NCBI GenBank assembly: GCA_035235625.1
Contig: CP141145.1
Span: forward strand, 43,442,668-43,506,667
Source: Saururus chinensis
Lineage: Eukaryota; Streptophyta; Magnoliopsida; Piperales; Saururaceae
DNA length: 64,000 nt
Direction of reading: 5' to 3'
The notes under the pieces: model-generated
What the model saw: the letters and a program-made list of their open reading frames with translations, nothing else
What the model was told of the DNA's origin: nothing
Databases searched by the model: none
Made by a program: the position numbers and the translations under genes
Shown here: positions 60,444 to 64,000 of the stretch, piece after piece
How the letters are laid out: every line of letters begins with the position of its first letter
Numbering within the stretch: the stretch's first letter is position 1

Positions 60444-62930
60444 ATGGCGGGTCTGGCTCGCCCTGTCTTCGTCCTCTTTGGTTCCTCCATCGTTCAGTTC
60501 AGCTTCAGCAATGACGGGTGGGGAGCTGTCCTTGCCGATGTCTATGCTCGAAAGGTATCCACCCTCCCCTACCCTTTCCTCCCTTCTAAACCCTGTTAGA
60601 TTATCTACTTCACTTGAGTCCATTTTGTCTCCGACCCGCAGTTTCTTTTGTTTTGCTGTCGTATGGATTTTGCTAATTACCTTCTAATTGGCAATGGGAT
60701 CGTGTTAAAGAGATCTTTTGAACTGCATTTGAAAAAAAAAATGTTAGCTTTTTGTTTTTTTTTTCCTTCATGGTGCTTGCTTCCCCAGAACCGAGTCATG
60801 ACATTTGGTTCCTCGCGTTTATGTTCTATAGGCGGATGTGCTGCTGCGAGGCTATTCCGGATGGAACTCGAGACGGGCCATCCCAGTTCTTGATCAAGTT
60901 TTCCCCAAGGTAACCTGCGGCTTTCGCTTCTTACTGACTGTCACAGGATTCAAACATCTTACAGCAGGATACTTTCTCTCGGATATTGAATAGTTGATAC
61001 GCAACCAGCACCTTATCCGCCCCTTTCACCCAATTTTATGCAAATAAAATAAAGTACAACGGAGGAAAATAATTGGAAAAAAGAGGACCTCTAAAACTTT
61101 TTTTTGGGCACCCAGTTTACACTAAGAAGGCCCCTATCGTACTCCTAAATTCAATACTGTCTTAGCTATCTTGCAAACGAATCTACCCTTACTTGAAATT
61201 ACCTAAAGTCTCGCTGAACTTATTGAGTATGGTCCGCCCCTTAGTTGAGTATATTCTCAGCAGCTTCTCCAAGTCGCAGACAAAGTATTTGCTGCCTAAT
61301 AGTCCTTTAAAACTGTAGCCAAAGTTCTCAATTTAACTCTTATAAATTTTTGAGTTTTGAATGCTCTAATAACCAGCCTCAAATCAGCCATAGCACCTCC
61401 TTTATATAGAAAATTGGCCGAGAAGCCTAGTACTACTATGACTCGCCCAATCTTAATTACAAATTCAAAATCCCAATCTTTGCCCCGTTATAATGTTGTT
61501 ATCCATATTCTTGTGTTTTGTTTTAGGATGCAGCGGTACAGCCCTCTTTAGTGATAATTTACTTTGGTGGTAATGATTCCATGGGTAGCCACTCATCTGG
61601 TCTGGGTCCCCATGTGCCACTGCCAGAATATCTTGAAAACATGAGAAAAATTATAGTTCATGTCAAGGTACATTGTTCTTCTTTGACAACTTTCGGTTGT
61701 TCTCTTCCGAAGATCATTCGCTCTGTGATATATTTTCGAGTTTAACCACTCTATTAGGTTGGTTATATGTTTATATATTTGATTAATCAGAGCCTCTCGG
61801 AGAAAACTCGCCTCATCGTTCTCACTTGTCCGCCAGTCAATGAGGAAAAAATTAACCAAATTCCAAGGTACTTCATGCTTGTGTTATTGTTAATTTTCTT
61901 CAGTGACAACGGAGGCGTTCCATGTGACTTTTTTTTCTGCAAAATCAGTACATTTTTCAGCAAGTTGGAGCGGACAAATGAAGCATGCCAAAGATATTCT
62001 GAAGCTCTTGTGGATCTGTGCCTGGAGATGGACGTAAAGGTTATTAATTTATTTACTGCAATCCAAAAGAGGCACGAGTGGATGACTACCTGCTTCACGT
62101 GAGCTCTAATTTACTTTATTTACTAGGAAAGGCATTAATTTCTTCTGTCAAATCTCTACCAGCGTGGATTTTCACTGTTAAGAAGCACCATAGATGAGAC
62201 TTCGCTTATTTATCCATTCCTGTTAGCAATTTATGGATGAGACTCGCTATTTTTGTGCCAAAAACTAAAAATATTATTCATGGATAGGGGAAACATTTGA
62301 TACTGAGTCGAAACAGTAGTATAACTGTGAATTAGTTGCACACAGCTAGAGGACTAGACAAAAAAGTCATGATTTCTTATTAGGCACCCTGTTCACTCTT
62401 CGCCAGCACTTTCACGTACAACGATTTAGACATGTCTAATGTGATTAGGTCTAGAGAGGCATTTTACCTCTATCAGGAATTACAGGAATTGGCATAATTT
62501 TGTTGGAGCCACATTTTTCTATTAGTTTTTATGCCCATATATTATGATGGAGCACTAATACACACTGCATTTGGCTACTACGGAACTGAAAAAAGCTTTT
62601 CCATAAATGTGCCTATATGTAAGTGATTGCATTTTTTCAGTGCAGTTAATTTGGATATATCCTTCCATTCTTTTGTTCATTGGTATTCCATCTTGGCATT
62701 ATTGCTTCAATCTCAGGGATGGAATCCATTTTTCTTCCGAAGGCAGCAAGATTGTGGTGGAAGAGATCCTTAAAGTTCTAAAGGAAGCAGATTGGAAGCC
62801 ATCTTTACACTGGAAATCACTGCCTACTGAATTTGCAGAGGATTCGCCTTATGATGTTGTTGGGTTTGACGGGAAGGGTACCGTGAACATATCTGAATGG
62901 ACTTTCCACAGAGAAATTCAGTGGGATTAA
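60444..62930 (+). CDS. GDSL/SGNH esterase, CPRD49 / isoamyl acetate-hydrolysing esterase type
   Basis: A small SGNH hydrolase expected to cleave short-chain esters. Six exons: 60444-60554, 60832-60909, 61527-61667, 61791-61867, 61961-62098 and 62717-62930. They encode 252 aa with phases consistent. Block I is VLFGSSIVQFSF: the nucleophile is the second Ser of GSS (residue 15), and the replacement of GDS by GSS is normal in the CPRD49 group. Block II is GYSGWNSRRA, block III is YFGGNDS (Gly-Asn oxyanion residues) and block V is DGIHFSSEG (catalytic Asp183 and His186). The C-terminus DSPYDVVGFDGKGTV and EWTFHREIQWD is diagnostic of this clade. There is no signal peptide, so a cytosolic enzyme is likely. 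It is complete with no lesion. Confidence 0.95.
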
Positions 62931-64000
62931 TATCCGAGGCAGTAAGGCAGTGGTTTCTCCTCCAGATGTTAGAAGCTTCTGAAAAGGTCGCATTAGCATA
63001 CTATGTTTTGCTCTATACGAAATGTTGAACCAACATTTTTTTCTTCCACATGTGAACGTTTAAGATGGAGCTAATTTTTAAGGCCGAGCTTGAGAAATGT
63101 CTGATCCTGAATTTGTATATGCACTGAAGCAGTTTTTAATGTACAAGTCCTTCGGTAGTGTGTTACTTCTTTAGGTGGCTAAGTCCTAGATTTTCTTTTC
63201 TTTTTAGCTTTTAAGAGAATAGCCTGTGACCTGCTGGTTAACAAATTCCAATGGTGCAGATGAAATATGAGTCTCAATGTTCTTCTTGGAAGGAAGGCTC
63301 GTCACCAGTGAAAAATGTAAAATAAGAAATACTACTTCCTCTGTCCATATTAATAGCTCTATTTAATTTTTTAAAATAAACTAATAGAACTGAGGAAGTA
63401 TATGTTGAGAATAACACTTACCAAAAGACTTGGGAGGTACATGGTTCATCGTTGTATGTCGGTGTCAAAATCAATTGCTTACAATTAATATCCCTCTTTG
63501 TATGAAACTAATATATGAAAATAATTCCTCTTTTAAACAATTTTGATTTTTTAATGACCCAAGGCCAGACTTTAGCTCCTCCCTAAATACCCAAGCGTAC
63601 TAAGCCGAGAGTTCAGACCAGAGAACAAAATCGAAGTTGAGCATTTGCTTTCACCAGGAAAGAGCAACCATAATAGAACACAATTTCAGTAAATAGTATA
63701 TTTGCAACAATATTACGAGCTAGACTTGTCGTGCTTCTATTCATAAGATCAACGGCAACAGGATTTCAATCCAATCTGCACGGGTAAGCACGAGCACGAG
63801 TTTTGGGGGAGAAACTATTTTTAAAGCAAGCTCTTAGTCCTACGTATACTAGTTCTGTATGCCTGCTGATTGCAATTTGTGTATATCATCTGTGTGTATG
63901 AGAGAGTTTTCCGCATCAGTGTTCACTGCCGACATTACTGCCTGACGAAGAAAGCAACTAAACCGGTGTGCGTCAGATTTTCGACGTTACCAACTTACCA
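62931..64000. other. 3' flank of the GDSL gene and window end
   Basis: AT-rich DNA with one small MITE (63335-63398). No further gene was recognised up to the window edge. Confidence 0.5.
63335..63398. mobile_element. Short Stowaway-like MITE
   Basis: A 64-bp element flanked by TA. The left end is CTTCCTCTGTCCATATTAATAG, and the right end in reverse is CTTCCTCAGTTCTATTAG, so the termini are inverted repeats close to the Stowaway consensus. Confidence 0.65.

Overview
This is a window of a flowering-plant nuclear genome. All coding genes are split by GT-AG introns with plant-type spacing, and the families are plant-specific (PDR-type ABCG transporter, PRISE-type reductase, plastid ADP/ATP carrier, CAX exchanger). 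There is also a decayed copy of plastid 16S rDNA, and most intergenic DNA is transposon-derived. The single-exon PRISE gene and the first exon of the carrier gene are clearly GC-rich while introns and spacers are AT-rich. That pattern fits a non-grass monocot or a similar lineage, but this is only an inference.

Layout, left to right. (1) 1-5130 (+): the 3' two thirds of an ABCG/PDR transporter (17 exons, 1015 residues in the window). (2) 5131-10514: AT-rich, with a Stowaway-like MITE and an LTR-like edge. (3) 10515-11819 (-): an intronless PRISE (progesterone 5-beta-reductase/iridoid synthase-like) gene. (4) 12682-16230 (-): a plastid-targeted mitochondrial-carrier-family ADP/ATP carrier, 10 exons, 384 aa, with one apparent GC-AG intron. 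(5) 19058-25381: a broken Ty3/gypsy-like element carrying a nested 3.0 kb non-autonomous CACTA element (19923-22934, TSD ATT). (6) 25382-26220: nuclear plastid 16S rDNA arranged as a fold-back. (7) 28310-31029 (-): a complete CAX cation/proton exchanger gene, 10 exons, 452 aa. (8) 31523-53338: a 21.8 kb Mutator-like element (MULE). (9) 55932-58207 (-): a METTL21-type methyltransferase, 7 exons, 260 aa. (10) 60444-62930 (+): a CPRD49-like GDSL esterase, 6 exons, 252 aa.

The main discovery is the giant MULE. It has long terminal inverted repeats of about 2.4-2.6 kb that begin GGCTTCGG, and both ends are flanked by the same 9-bp target duplication, AGTTTTTTG. Inside the right end is a FAR1/FHY3-like transposase reading inward, now broken by a TGA codon and several frameshifts. 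Inside the left end is a Ulp1-type (C48) cysteine protease gene, also reading inward. Between them sit genomic fragments of at least four host genes, with introns retained: UFL1 (UFM1 E3 ligase), the 3' end of a CTR1-like Raf kinase, an RLCK-VII kinase and an S-domain receptor kinase. Three minisatellite arrays built on the 20-bp palindrome TTGGAGCAATATTGCTCCAA, or a CG-containing variant of it, lie in the two TIRs and in the middle. The element landed 494 bp upstream of the CAX start codon.

Exon coordinates were derived by hand from splice signals and family similarity. For the carrier, CAX, methyltransferase, GDSL and ABCG genes the exon lengths sum to whole codons and stay in phase at every junction, which supports those models.
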